Source of the DNA: Yamagishiella unicocca
Lineage: Eukaryota; Chlorophyta; Chlorophyceae; Chlamydomonadales; Volvocaceae
Direction of reading: 5' to 3'
Length of the DNA: 64,000 nt
Assembly (NCBI GenBank): GCA_003116995.1
Contig: BDSL01000021.1
Span: 558,001-622,000 of the forward strand
Every line of letters starts with the position of its first letter. Positions within the stretch are counted from its first letter, which is position 1. This document shows positions 10,601 through 23,500 of the stretch, in pieces. Under the pieces are notes generated by a model, which was not told where the DNA came from, did no database searches, and was given only the letters and a program-made list of their open reading frames with translations. The translations under genes and the position numbers were made by a program.

Positions 10601-13600
10601 GGTACGCGCCACACACAAGCGGTGGGCACAGCTGGCGTGGCAGAGGTATGAAGCTCTAACAAGATGCGGGCCCGGGGGATTTAGTACCCAGAAACTAGAG
10701 TTGGTAGCCAAGGTCGGCACCAAGTAGAATTGTATAGGATACGTTTCGAACACCCATTTGGAGATGCATCCTGAAGAACGTGGTTGAGGTACCCACAACC
10801 GGAGGTCCAGCTCCGCCCCCGGCTGCTGTGCCTGGGCGAACCGCAACGAGAACCCCGACCTGTGTAGCCACACTTTTGGTGTTAGCGCGTTTTGGGTTAC
10901 GTGATGGAGATCTTGGTTGTTGTAACGGTTACAGTGCTCTTGGTGTAGTTGCTGGATCTTGGTGTAGTGTAGTGATCTTGGTTGTTGTAACGGTTACAGT
11001 TATCTTGGTGTAGTTGCTAGACATACGGACCCGGAAGGAAGCCGCGGCTGCCCCCACGCTCCCGCCCCCAGGTTTGGTCACCCTCCAGCATGCATCTCGA
11101 AACGTTGCCCTGGACGGTTTTCCTCGCATCCACAGGTCTTCCTCGCAGCCCCGTCCCGCCCCGCTAGCCTTGCCCCCTGTCCCGCATCTTCACGCCCCAT
11201 ATTTTCTCACTTCCTCCTTCCGTCGTACAGGCCTCCGCCGTCCAACGCCGTACGCCGCCGTACCAGCCCGCGTCGTACCCGACTCCCCGTATATCCGTCC
11301 TCACCTTTCCTGACTCCGCCTCTTTCGCCGCGCCGCTGGGGCCTCTTCGTTGCTTTGACCCCTGTCCACCCGCTTAGCGCCTGGATATTGTTTCTAACGC
11401 CCCCTGCTGCCCCCTGCCCGCATGCTTCGCGTCGACCGCTTTCCCCACCCGCTCTGGGCCCTGGCCAGGTGAGTTCCGCCACTGGGTTGGGCCTCTGTTC
11501 TGGTAGTTTTTTGCTAGTCGTTGCGTTCTTGTCTGCGGGCGTCGGGACCTGCGTCTGGGCTTACGCGTCCCCCATGGCGGCGCGGCGCGGCTTCGGCCTG
11601 CTCTCCTGGACGACCGCGGACCTCCTCTGGTAATGACAGCTTCCTCACACATCTGGTCGGTATTCGGGCGGGTCGGGCCGGGGCCTCCGACTAGGACCGG
11701 GACTGGGACCGGACCGCGATGGCCGCTCTCCCATAGCGCCCCAACTCCCACAGTTTTCCTACTAGCGCCCAAAACCGATTCTGCGAAAACTTTACGTGCG
11801 TCGCGTGGGGTCCTCGCTCCCGTGCGTCTCGCCGTAGCCGATATAGCTTAGCCGCCAAAGGTCATATTACGACCTTCGGCTTTCGTATCCCCAACCCAGT
11901 TCTCCAGCATGCATCTCAAAACTTCTGTTTTAAACGTTTTTTCGGACATCCACGGGTTTCCCTCGAGCCCCGGAACCCGTCACAGAAGCGCACCCGCAGC
12001 AGCGTGACCAGCTGCTCCACATACGGCCCGAAGCGGCGCTTGATGGGCAGGCCCTCCTGCTGCGACAGGTTGCGCAGCACCTTGAACATCAGCTCGTCGC
12101 ACGTCTGGAAGGCGCGGCGGATCATCTTGTCGAACCGGTCACCCTCGCAGAGCGTCTGCGGAGGCAGGCAGCCGGAGGTTTCGGAGGCGGGGAGGCGGGG
12201 AGGGCGGTGTTACGGTGGTAGCTGGGGCAGGGATGCAGGCAGAGAGGGGAAAAGCAGAAGCTCGTAGGGCCCCAGGGAGGGAGATAGGTCGCCCCAGGTG
12301 GCTGGCCGCTCACCTCCGCATTGCGTGGGTTCTGTGTTAGGTTGACGGCCAGGGCGATGAGCTCGGGCGTGTTGCGCAGGTCCTGGGAGGCCAGAGGGGA
12401 GAAGCGATACGTGGGGGGCGATCAAGTAAAGCCGGCGCGTCGGACGGAGGGCGATAGAGGCTTGCAGGAACACCCGTAGCGCGGTACTCCACCTTTCCTG
12501 TCAGGAAAAAACTCGCACAGACACGCAATCCTCAACGCATTGCGCCAAAAAACCCACCCGCCCTCACCCTCCGTCACGGCTACGGGACCCGCCCCACCCT
12601 CCGTCACGGCTACGGGACCCGCCCCCACCCTCCGTCACGGCTACGGGACCCGCCCCACCCTCCGTCACGGCTACGGGACCCGCCCCACCCTCCGTCACGG
12701 CTACGGGACCCGCCCCCACCCTCCGTCACGGCTACGGGACCCGCCCCACCCTCCCTCACGGCTACGGGACCCGCCCCCACCCTCCGTCACGGCTACGGGA
12801 CCCGGCCCACCCCGTCCCGCCGTCGCCGCCCACCTGCACCCGCATGAGCATGTCGTACATCCTGTTGAGGCAGTCCGTGAAGGTGAAGAGGCTCTTGTAC
12901 TTGTCCTCCATCGAGATGTGGTACAGCAGGCCCAGCACAACCGGCTGGAAGCGCGGCACGGACATCAGCTCCACCGCCTGGGTGTGCAGAGGTGGAGGGG
13001 CGAGGAGCAACGAATAATTGGTTTTGGGACATCATGGAGGCAGCAAGGCCACAACGGTTGGCCCCCGCTGATTCACCCAGACGCTCCTTGATTCCCGAAT
13101 CACGACACGCGGAGCAATGTGGGTCGGCAGTGAGGTCTCCTCGGTGCGCACCCAACCCTCTCCGCAGCGCCACCATGTCCCGGGTCCACTACAGGGCCCG
13201 TACGTGGCTGGGCTGATACTAAGTGGCCGTCCGCACCTTGGGTATGAGGCCGTGCTTAACCATGTCGTCACGCAGCACGTGGTCGAACGACAGGTTGTGC
13301 AGCAGGCGCAGCACGGACATGAGCAGGACGTCGTTCAGCACGGGCACGAACTTCATCAGCTTCTCCACGATCTTGCAGCTGGCCATGGTTTCCTTGTTCT
13401 CCTGTGGGGAACCGGGGCCGCCGAGGACGGTGGCGGGGTCGGGGTCGGGGGAGAGGCGGTCAACGTCAGCGGGGCTCTTGGTCAACAGACAGCAATCACG
13501 GGGGGAAAGGGGTCGGACGTGAAGCGCCGGATACCGGTAGGCATCGGTGTCGTTACACCGTTGGAAACGCCGGGCAGTGGATCAGAGTCTCGTAGAGCAT

Positions 13601-16600
13601 AGGGTGATGTGGGTCGGAAGGTGATGTGGGTCGGAAGGTGATGTGGGTCGAAAGGTGATGTGGGTCATCGGTCCCAACTTCGGAGGTGCGCGCGCTCCCA
13701 GCGATGCCCTGTCCCCACCCACCTTGTAGATGGACAGCTTCTTAAGGAAGGTGGTGCCCAGGATGAGAAGCTCCACGTTGGATCGCTCCAACATCTTGAC
13801 CAGGTACACCACGATGTTCTGAGGCAGGCAGGGACAAATGGACGGGGCGACCCAAACAGGATGCGAAGGGACAGACGAATGGCGGGTTGGAGGGTAGCAG
13901 GAGGCGGGGAGGTGACGCGGACAGGGCGAGATGGGGGGCCGGTGTGCCCAGACAACGCCAGGGGTGCTTGCGGGCTGATTGGTTCAAGTAAATCGTAGTT
14001 CTATCGAATCAACTAACAAAAGTAGGTAGTACCAGGCCGCGAGGTAAGCATCCCATGCGGTTGCGCCGTTCCGATCGTCACGGCTGCGCACCTTCTTCTT
14101 CATCTTGCGTTCCACCTCGATGTCCTCAGACAGGTTGAGCAGCATGTAGAAGGCGATGTAGAGCAGCCGGTCCTGCTTCTGGATCAGCGCCAGCAGCTTC
14201 TTCTCGCGTTCCGTCAGGGTGACCTTTGTGGAGGGAGGGGCCGCACCAGGGATGAGCGGAGTAGGGGGGCGGCCAAAAAGAGTTGGCGCGGCCAGATGAC
14301 TGGGTTTCAGGTTTGGGGCTGTAACTCAGCTAGCGCTCCTGTCCGTGCCCATGGTGCCGTATCAACATCACGTGGAAGGAACGAGGCCAACCATGCGCGT
14401 TCCTTTGGTCCCCCGTCCCCCCTTTGGCGTGGCTTGCACCCCCCTTGCGTCCTGACGCACTCCTCCCGCCCACCCACGGTTTTCCTTTCGTACACGGGTT
14501 TTCCTTGCAGCAAACCCAGGGTGGCAGCCACGGTTCCTTTTCCGCACAGGACCCAAATCCGTCCACCACCCCACTGGGCCTCCTACCCCCCGAGCGGGCC
14601 CCACCTGCCCCTGGCTGGCCTCCAGAGCCTTCTGCGCCACCATGGCCGGAGAGATGCCCTCCTCAGCCGCCCTGCACCAGCACAGGGCCAGGACGGGTGA
14701 GCCGTTTGCGGAGGCCGGGCAAACCATCGGGCAGAGGCGTTTGAACTACGAACGGACGCGTATGCTAGTATAAAGAAAGACATTGCTACATTCATTGCTG
14801 CATTCCGAAAAGGCAAGTGATAGTGCCAGTGTGTATGTATTTAATCATCAAGGGCAGCGAGGTGTGACTGGCCAGACCCCTCGTGCTTGCTTGAAACTCC
14901 CCGCGACTTCCGCCGCCCCGCCGCTGCGCGGCTGCCCTCTCACGTCACCGCTCCCACGTGCGCCCTGCACGCGCGCCCCACCTGTGCTCCGTGCGCTTTA
15001 TCTCCAGGTCGATCAGGTCCATCGTCAGGGCCCCCACCTGCGTCGAGCGCGGATCCGCGGAACAACTGAGAACTGAGCCACGGGCCATAGTCACGGCAGC
15101 AACCGGATGCGGAAGGAGAGGCAACCCTCCCGACGGGCCCGGCCCGGCCCCAGCTCCGGCTCTACGACCAGATGCGGCCCCTGTACGGTAATGCGCTGCA
15201 GCCAAGCCAGGATTTACAGGAACCTCCCAGCTGCTGCCGCCTCCCCCCACCTGGTTCTGCATGATGAGCCCATGGAACTGTGTGAAGTTGGAGACCGAGA
15301 AGAACACCGACACGATGTTCGTGCACAGGTCGATGGAGCGCTTGCCGTCCTCCCTCAGCACACGAGCCAGCGTCTGGAGCAGCGTCTCGTGGCTCAGAAG
15401 CGTCTGCGGCACGCGGTTGGCGGGGCGGGCGGGGTGACCCGGCGGGTCCGTGCTATGAGGCCACATCCACGTGCCAAGACGTAGCTGTCCGCCGGGTTTG
15501 TGCCGTGTTAACGACTAACTGTCGGCCCCTCCCCACCGCTTCTTCCGCCTTCCGTAACCAGGCTTGCAGCCTGGCGCGGCGCGATCTCCGGACCCAGCCG
15601 CCCTTTGCACTCGCAACTTAAGCTGGCGCGTCTCAGGCCTGGCCTTTCGGATTCCCACCCGCCCAGCCGCTCGATCCCGCCTCCGCCGTGCCCGGCACTA
15701 CCCGACCACCCGCACCCCACCTCGAAGTTTTCCGTGTTACGGAACAGCTGGGCAATCATGCCAGTGGCCCGGACCTTCTTCGCCATCTCCTCCTCGTACA
15801 GACCTTCCTGTACGGCGCCAAGGGAAGACGCCAGGGGCAGTTGACATCGACCTCGATATGGCCGCTGGAAAGCCGGGCCCGTGCGGTGACTTTCGTCGCA
15901 GCCGCGCAGCTCAGTGCGACAATTAGCAGTGGTATGCACTGAAAATGTTACGGAGGTGTGTTCGGCTACACGGAGCTTCATAAGATGGGGGCCTCAAGGA
16001 GACGGACCGCATCGATGACGTCGCTGCGTACGCGGCGCACCATGCGCCACGCTCTATAGCGCTGCGTGCTAAGGTAAGGTACCGCTGTTGGCGGTGTGCA
16101 TAGCGTAGCCTAAAGCCAACAGTGGAGGGAGCCGCGAGGTTGTGGCCCCACCGGATGACAACCTCTGTCAACCGCGCTGACAGCCCGTCATGTAACCCGT
16201 CATGTAACCCGTGATGTAACTCGCTTTCCGGCGCACAGGTCGTATCTACCCCGTGTGGTCAGCCCCTGCCCAAGCGCCCATGATGCCGGCACAACCCGGC
16301 TTGGCAGTGCCCTGCCGCTATCCGGCCCCCAAGCCAGGCAACTGGATGCGTACCCTCAGCGCATAGGGCCCTTTCCAGGCTGTCAAGCTCCGGTGAAACA
16401 CTCCCGCCACGCCACATGCTTGGCGCAAGGTCCCCCCGCTATCCCCAACCCCCCCATACACACACACCACCCCGCCTCGATCCCACTGGCTGAGAGCCCC
16501 CCCGGAGCCACACGCCTGACTGGACTGACGCTCGTCAGCCAACTTCGCTGCCGCAACCACTGCCTAGTCCCCGCTGCCGCAACCGCTGCCTAGTCCCAGT

Positions 16601-18659
16601 CCCACAACACAGAAGGGAAGCAATGGATGCAGCGCTAACGGAAGCAATGGGAAGCCGCCCGCCTACAGAGCCCTGCGGCTGGGACTCCATTAGCCCCCGA
16701 CCGGCTGCCTGCCTGCTGGCACCGGCCGGCCGGCCGGACTGGCGCAGTGCGGGATGAGTTGCGCTGCCCCCACTCACAATGTAGTTATCAAGTTTCTGCA
16801 TGTACGCCTGCTCGTACTGCTTTTGCTGCATCTTAAAGATCTGCATCGCCTGCGTCTGCCGCCGCTGCTGCAGCTCCGCCCGCTCCTCGGCCTCTGCGCA
16901 GGTAGTTGGTAGTTGGGAGGGTTAGTTACGACTCAGTCAGCGGCATGATCGTGCGCATACAGCACTCCGCCCCCCCTCCCCCCAAGTAACCATACGGCAG
17001 TACAGAGATACGCGCCGTACTTCCCCGTTTACCAGGCAGAGTCCCAAACGGGGTCGGGCACGACCATTGCCGTGTCGGAGTTAACCAAGCGCCTTTCGCA
17101 AGCGTGTACGACAACTACTACTTTTGTGCGATACCCCGGTGAGTGAAAGTGCACTCAAAACGGTTACATGGCCCTTCGCTTCCCGGAATCCCCGACAACT
17201 TCAATCCACTCCTCATCCCGGTGCTAACCCTGCCGTGCAATCGTCCGTCGCACACATTCACACAGAAGGGGCCCGTGTGAGCTGACGAACAAGTCCTGCA
17301 AGCGGCCGCTTGCTGCTTGTGCTTGTGCGGCACTAGCAACATGCGTGTCGCGCGTTCTCGACAATCCCCACCAACGACCGCATTCCCTCGGACATTCACA
17401 GACTACGTCTGGGGCTCAACTGACGCTAGCATAACATGACAGCGACCGTTGAGCCCCAAACGTAAATCCCCAGCACACTTTTGCCCCCGATGTAGGCCTT
17501 GCATTACAACACACCAGTTGCCGTGTTTGCGCTTCCCTGCGCCGAAGATGTTCCTTTGCATGCCGCATATATACAGCTGTCGTGCCTGCCGTCTTTGCCC
17601 TGCCCTCAGATTTGGAAGCGGCTTTGAGATGTGGATACTGATCCTGGGAGACACACGCCGCCCTTGCCGTGCTCTTCCATACCTGCATCCAGCCTGCTTT
17701 GCGCCTTGGTGGTGGGCTTCCCGTTCAAAGTCGGGGAGGGGCCAGTGGGGGCTCCCTTCTTCGACGGAGTTCCCGGTGGGGCGCCCGGTTTCTGCGGTGA
17801 TGATGCCACCGCAGACGGAGGAACGCCCTTCCCCGGTGGGGCGCCCTTTCCGGGCGGTGCCGCCCCGCCCTTAGCGGGCGGTGCTCCTGGCTTCCCTGCC
17901 TGTTTCCCATCTGGACCCCGCCGCTGCAGCTCGTACAGCAGGTCCTCAACTTGCCCGGCCTGTTTGGGCGAGTGGAGAGCCGCGTGAAGTGACATGCTTT
18001 GAGCCGACGCGGCGCCAGGCCAGGCAAGCTGTTAGGAAAACATATATGGCTGCTGTCATTTACGGGTACTAGGAACTGTGTAGCTGCACATACCTTCGAA
18101 GGATGAATGAGCTTGCATTTCTCAATAATCTCGGTCGCTAACAAAGGGACGTTGGTCTTGTCTGACAGGGTCTTGACCGAAATCCTGTGGTCCGCCCACA
18201 GGCCGAGGAGGCGCCGTGAGGGGCAGCGCGCGGAATAACATGCCGACAGCGCCGTGCAAAAGGCTTACCTTTTTTCGCCAGACTCTTTGCTAATGACCTT
18301 TTGAGTACCATCGGGTAAAGAGCTAACTTCTTGGACCTTGGGTGTGGGCGGTGTGGTAAGCAAGGCCGCGGGCGCAGATGCAGGGGCAAAGGCATGTCAG
18401 CGGCGAGTGCAGGGCAACACTGGCCTGCGGTCGATGTAGCCCCTTTCCTTAACGCTCGATTGGCAGCGTTCTCAGTCTCCCAATACAGGGAACCCCAGAC
18501 GAACCTCGTAGTGAACGACTATGGCAAGCTCCTCGGGGTGCGCCTCTATCAGTCCCGGCTTGATCTACTCGTGACAGGAAAAAGAGTCTTAGGCGTGCGT
18601 AAGGATTAATTTAGGGGCTCTGCGTCCGGTCTGTTTACCTTCTTCTTCACCTCCGACAT
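7616..18659 (-). CDS. FLA3: Kinesin-associated protein KAP (kinesin-2 non-motor subunit)
   Basis: Twenty-three exons, about 845 aa: 18659-18639, 18564-18505, 18336-18269, 18184-18094, 17959-17683, 16893-16778, 15807-15721, 15403-15251, 15037-14982, 14671-14605, 14223-14092, 13818-13723, 13401-13237, 12977-12834, 12382-12314, 12155-11994, 10253-10122, 9439-9341, 9151-9023, 8783-8736, 8550-8407, 8158-8104, 7782-7616. It aligns with animal KAP3 throughout: IIEKCKLIHPSK (residues ~69-80), LDNYIEGLYEEEMAKKVRA, LARVLREDGKRSIDLCTNI, NVELLILGTTFLKKLSIYK, LRLLHNLSFD, LLYHISMED, KVLRNLSQQEG, EVLGCLANLYIPEFDF, LDIIMDTDEEWA. These are armadillo-type repeats from ~212 to ~770. KAP joins the kinesin-2 motor pair to cargo and drives anterograde intraflagellar transport. 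Exon 5 adds a Pro/Gly/Lys-rich insert (~97-160) not seen in animal KAP3. Exon 2's donor (GAG|GTTCGT) and the splice choices for the last two exons are the least certain parts. Confidence 0.93.
9636..9775. repeat. Intronic CACGTG-rich repeat (KAP intron 17)
   Basis: Irregular tandem copies of GTGTGGTGTAAGGCACGTG and GTGTGGTGGGCACGTG carrying seven CACGTG palindromes in about 120 bp, inside the intron between the exons at 10253-10122 and 9439-9341. Confidence 0.8.
10259..10580. repeat. Intronic G-rich minisatellite (KAP intron 16)
   Basis: Interleaved units of GGAGGAGCCGGGGTGAGG and CAGGTGAGGCGGGGTGAGG repeated over about 320 bp, adjacent to the acceptor of the exon starting at 10253. Read in the KAP sense it is a long C-rich pyrimidine-biased tract. 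Confidence 0.85.
10921..10998. promoter_or_regulatory. Two palindromic TGTAACGGTTACA motifs inside KAP intron 16
   Basis: Copies at 10921-10933 and 10986-10998, both within TTGGTTGTTGTAACGG contexts. The intron (11993-10254, 1,740 bp) is the largest of the gene. Because the motif is palindromic it presents TGTAA on the KAP-sense strand, so it could act as an intronic polyadenylation site. Confidence 0.35.
12560..12812. repeat. Intronic 30/31-bp minisatellite (KAP intron 14)
   Basis: About eight copies of a unit beginning CCGTCACGGCTACGGGACCC, with periods of 30 and 31 bp depending on one extra C. It ends about 20 bases before the exon at 12834, on that exon's 3' (donor) side. Confidence 0.9.
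13602..13668. repeat. Intronic 17-bp repeat, four copies (KAP intron 12)
   Basis: GTGATGTGGGTCGGAAG repeated about four times between the exons at 13818-13723 and 13401-13237. Confidence 0.8.
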
Positions 18660-20508
18660 TGTATCCTTTTTTCCTTGTAGCAAGGTCGTCTACCGCGCCC
18701 TCTTCATTCATATGCCATGAAGCTTTGAAACTAAGCTACGGACGTAAGTATGACGAAGGCAACACACGCGTCCGCAGTCCAAGCCGGTGAAAGGGGCCGT
18801 CCGAGGCAAGGCAGCCTGGCTGCAATCGATAGTGATAAATATATATGATTATATTGTTTATAAGGAACTCGCATGTCTTTGTAATGTTGCACCATATGTT
18901 TAGGACGCCGAGGCCGCAAGCGAGCATGAGGATTGTCGTGATTCAATCAATTCCATGGGCCCAGTAAGCGCATTTCGCATATTGTCTAAAATCACCTCTA
19001 ATATAAGATATTGATGGGACGGCACGCTGTTTTGTCAGTCGCTGGGTAGACAAGCTTGGGGTGGACATTCATACGTTGTGCTAACCACGCGCCGCCCCAT
19101 ACCGCTGTTGCAATACCAACTGCAAAAGTATGAGCAATTGATGCCGAGGCAGGGAAGAGGGATTTGGTGAGTCGCCGGGCTGGTCATTGGGGTCTGCTGC
19201 TGGGCCGCTATTTTTCCTTTGCCTGATTTATTCTGGCGAGACGGTCAGTTTAGGTGCGATCTGGCGATGGAAGCTGCTTAGCAGTCTGCGCCGCCGTGGC
19301 GCGAGGTCAGCGGCTGGGACAGTGCCGACCCTAGGCAAGAGTGCCTGGGGCCAGAATGCAAGCAGCGACACCGCAGCGAAAATTGTAGATTCGTTTTGAT
19401 GTGTCCTGCACCACGGCTACTACTCGGGGTGTCGAGCGTCGTCGCCTCCGTTAACAAGCCCGTGCTCGCTTGGCAAGCCGCCTCCTTGTCCCGGGTGGCT
19501 GCCGTATAGGAATTGATATGAAGAGAAGCCTAAACAGTGCGAGCCTGGATGTCGCACCTGATGCAGCCGACTCGGCTTCATCCAGGCCCCCGACCAGCGA
19601 AGCCGGCGTTGAGACCCAGGGGCCGCGGGTCGGCCAAATGCAGTGGAGCGGCCTTGTACCGCTCGTCACCGACGATGCCATGGAGTTGCCCAGCAGCCCG
19701 ACAAGCCGTCGGAGAAGCAGCAGTGGTCGCGCACATCGCCGTCATGGGCGCCGGGCGGTAAGCCGAACGACAGCGCAGCTATCTGGGCTGGGAAAACCTC
19801 GCGAGCCCTTGGGATTCCCAATCCGGAGCGTGCTGCGACATTCAGGACGAAATGACCCGGGCATCGGGGAGCCTGTGCCTAGCTTCAGCCCTGACGCCGA
19901 CCCATTCGCGCCCCGAGCGTTTGCCGTGTCTTGGAAACGGCCACGTGCTCTGCTGCTACAGCATGCCAACCACCCTCGGGATTAAATCAGGCTCATTGGC
20001 ACTATGTAGACGTGTCCTTGCCCACAACTCCCAAACCAACGCCACGTTGCCAAGCACGCCCTGCGACGTGCAGCATACCAGAGGCACGCTGTTGATCCGC
20101 ACGCTGTTGAAGCGCACATTACTTCGCACCACACGCGGCTTGTCCACTGCTGCCCCAACCCTTCCTGCGACCTGCTGGAATCGCTCACATGTATTTTTGT
20201 GCGAACCGCAACGCCTGGCGTTGCCTTGCACAGCCTAGTATGCTGAGCACTAGCGCTGGATGCTTATCAGCCGTGTCCGGCGCATGATGAGGTGGTTGTT
20301 GCACGTCGCTCTTGAAACACGTGCACATTCGCAGCACGGTAGCTTGTCGACGATCAGTCTACCCGAGTACCGTTGCAAACCTCCCTGCCTCGCACAGCCG
20401 CATCCACAGCCGAATCCGCAGCCGAATCCGCAGCCGAATCCACAGCCGAATCCGCGGGCACCGATCGCAACTACCTCCTGTGGTGTACTCTTCAAACGAA
20501 TCCCGGGC
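18660..20508. other. Divergent intergenic region between KAP and the ankyrin/U-box gene
   Basis: About 1.85 kb separating the KAP start (18659, minus) from the + strand giant gene. An AT-rich island at 18831-18861 (contains AAATATATATGATTATATTG) lies 170-200 bp upstream of the KAP start and is a TATA-like candidate. A 156-codon open frame from ATG 19518 to 19985 has no recognisable domain and is not called. At 20403-20456 a 12-bp repeat (CCGAATCCGCAG type) could encode PQPN repeats if translation of the downstream gene began at the in-frame ATG at 20260. Confidence 0.45.
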
Positions 20509-23500
20509 ATGTGCCGTGCTGTCGTGCTGCAGGATCCGTGGGAGTCGTACGTCCGAGACAACTGGATTCCCACGCTGGAACGGACGTTTGGGCCCGACTG
20601 GCGGCGGCACTGTCCCGGAGAGGTTGCGGCGCTGATCTGGTGGGCCATAGCCAGCCGTTCCGGGGTGCCCGGTGTCGGCCTGCCTGCCGGAGAGCCGGCG
20701 GCAGCGGCAGCTGCAGGGTCGTCAAGGCCCCGCCGACAGCAGTCGCCGCAGCAGTCGCCGCAGCCGCAGCATCATGGCCAGGGAACGCAGGGCCTGGCGT
20801 TGCCAATGCACGCGCTTCTGCTGCCCATCACTGACCCGTCTCTGTTGCCAGGAGGCGGCTCTGCTGCGGCAGCTGCCGATGTGGCAGGCAGTGTCCGGGA
20901 CAGCCGACATCAGCTGGCGTTGTCGCCATCCTCTCCTGCGGCTGCCAACGCTGCGCCGGGTGTTGCTGGATCCTCCCAGCCGGCCGGCCCTCCGCTCACG
21001 GTGCTGGCCGCCATTGTTTCCCCTTCTCGGCCCGGGCAGGACCGGGTGCAGGCCCAGGTGCAGGCGGGCTCCCCAGCTGCGGGTGGGCCGCAACAGGTGC
21101 CCAAGGGATGGCCAGGTGGCCAGGCGCGCTCTCCACCTGCCGAGGACGGCGACCGTCACACTTATGGCGGCGGGGTGGTGCTGTTGGGCCTCGCCGGACG
21201 CGATGGCGGAGGGGATGATGCAGCTGCTGGAAGGGGCGATAGCCGTGCGCAATCGCCGCGCAGCAGCGGCAGGAGCGGCGGTGGCGATGGGGCCGCCATG
21301 GCCCATGCGGGGTCGCAGGACGTAGCTGCTGGTGCCGCTCCCAGCGGCGGCGCCAATGCGGGGACAAGGAGTAGCGTTGCTCCGTGCGCTGCCGGAGGGC
21401 TTCCTGCTACTGCGGCTGTTGCTGCGCCGGTGGGCGAGGGGGCGGCGTGGGACTCTGCGGATGAGGAGGACCTGTTCCACCTTCTGCAGCAGGGACTGGA
21501 GGCGAGGCTGGCGGTCAGGCAACCGGAGGCCGAAGGCGCGGCGGCCGGGGCTGCTGCCGAGCCCGCGACGGCGGCGGCGACGGCGGCTATGGCGGCGCGC
21601 GGCAGCACCGGCAGCTGTAGCAGCTGTAGCTGCGCCTCTGGCCGCACGCTGCCGGTGCTCGACCTCTCCCGCCCGTCGCAGAGTCGTCGAGAGGCTGTAG
21701 GCAGCGGCGGCGGCGGCACGGGCTCGGCCGCGCAAGCGGCGGTGGGCGGGAGCTCTGACGCGTCGGGTGGTGAGGCAGCTGGCGGGACTTGGGCGGCTGG
21801 TGCCTCCGACGCTGCTGCGTTGTCGTCGCCGTCGTCGTCGCCGTCGGCGGCGGTGGCGGCGGTCCATGGTGGCGAAACTAACGACACGGGCGCAGGACCC
21901 GGCGGCTCATCAACGGCGGCGGCGTGTACCCCGGCATCGGGTCCGGCGTCCTCGGCGCATGGGAGCCCGACTGCTGGCCTTGATGCTCCCATGGGCGTGG
22001 GCGCAGGGCCCGAAGGCGGCAGCGCAAGCAGCTACGCGGGCGCCAGCACGTATGTGTTGGACCTCGACCCATCTGCGTTGTCCGGAGCGCTGAGTGAGTC
22101 GGCTCGAGGGGTAGAGAAGACAGCCATGCGTCGAAATCCGGGGATGGGGTGGGGGCCAGGCAACGTGCGTCAGCTCCACGTGCTGTCCTCCGCGAAGCGC
22201 CATTTGGGTCATGCAGTACGACAGGCTCAAAGCGCGGTCGTACGCCTGTCTGTGTCGTCCGTTAGGGGTAGCAGCTAGGCTAGGCGGCTGTTGGACAGCC
22301 GCTCCCCCTTCAGCTCCAAAGTACGACGCGTGCCCCCTTGCTGCCTCCACGCCGTGTCCAACGGTTTCTCCGCTGCTCCGAACCCCAGGCGGCACGTCCC
22401 TCCGCACCCTGCTGAGTGACGTCAGCAGTGCGATCTCACAACCCGGCGTAACGCTCGTGGCCTCAACCTACCATCCCGATGGCGGCGCCGCCGGTACGGC
22501 GGCGGCCGCCGCCGGCGCCGCCTCCTCGGAGCTCTCCGCCATCGCCGCCCTGCTACAGCCAGGCGGGCCCTGCCCTCGTGTGCTACTGCCAGCGGACCAG
22601 GGGCTCGGCCTCGCAGCGGCAGCCGCAGCCGCACAGACGTACAACATGCAGCTGCCGGACGGTACGGTAGTGCCCGTGCAGCTCGTCCCGCTGCAGATCT
22701 CCCTGGGCCCCGGCGGCGCCGCTGGCTCCGTGGCGGCGGCGCAGGCCCTCGCATCGGACGACCTAGGTAGCCTGCTGGGCGCGGCTGGCGGGAGGCTGCT
22801 CGCAGACATGCTCAACCGCAGCGACCCGCGGGGCCGCCTGCCGCTGCACGCCGCTGCTGCGACGGGGCGCGTGGAGATGGTGGAGCGGCTGCTGTCGCTT
22901 GGGTGCGATGCGGGGCGGAAGCTGGAACAGGACTTCGTACACTGCACTGACAGCACCCGAGCCCCCAGGTATGTGTGGGATGGCGGGTGGCGCTGTAGCC
23001 GGCTGCTTCGCCAGGGCGGCTTGCAGGGGCAAGGGCTACAGGGCGTTCTTCAGCTGCTGCTGGGCAGTTGGGTGGGAACTCATTACAGCACGGCCGAGGG
23101 TGAAGCCGGCGACGAGGATGAGGACGCGTCTCGCACGTGTCACATGCGTCACATGCTTCCCGGTGCCTGCACAGGTTTGACCGCCCTCACGACTGCGACA
23201 GCAGCGCCAGCTCGTCGTACACGTACGGCGCTGATGAGTACGACGCGGCCGTCGATGACTCGACGGCCGCAGGCGAGGAGCAGGCGGCGATGGGAACGGC
23301 TGACCGCACAGCGATCCGCCGCCGCCATGCGGCGGCCGCGGCTAGGGCCTTCCGGGCCGGCGCCGGCGGTGGTGACAGCAGCACGGGCGCGGATCGTTAC
23401 GGCGGCGATGCGAGCTTCGTGGCTGTTGATGCTGGCGAGGTGATGGAGGAGGAGGAGGAGGAGGAGGGCAGCGGCGGCAGCTTCACCGACAGCGATGACA

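Noticed and set aside
19518..19985. 156-codon ORF on the + strand between KAP and the ankyrin gene
   Set aside because: No domain, signal peptide or conserved-looking motif; composition resembles random GC-rich frames. It might be a 5' exon, but nothing supports it.
20722..21992. Long minus-strand Arg- and Ala-rich ORFs (381 and 276 codons) opposite the ankyrin gene
   Set aside because: Antisense shadows of GC-rich coding sequence; no motifs, and they overlap the in-frame + strand exon 1.
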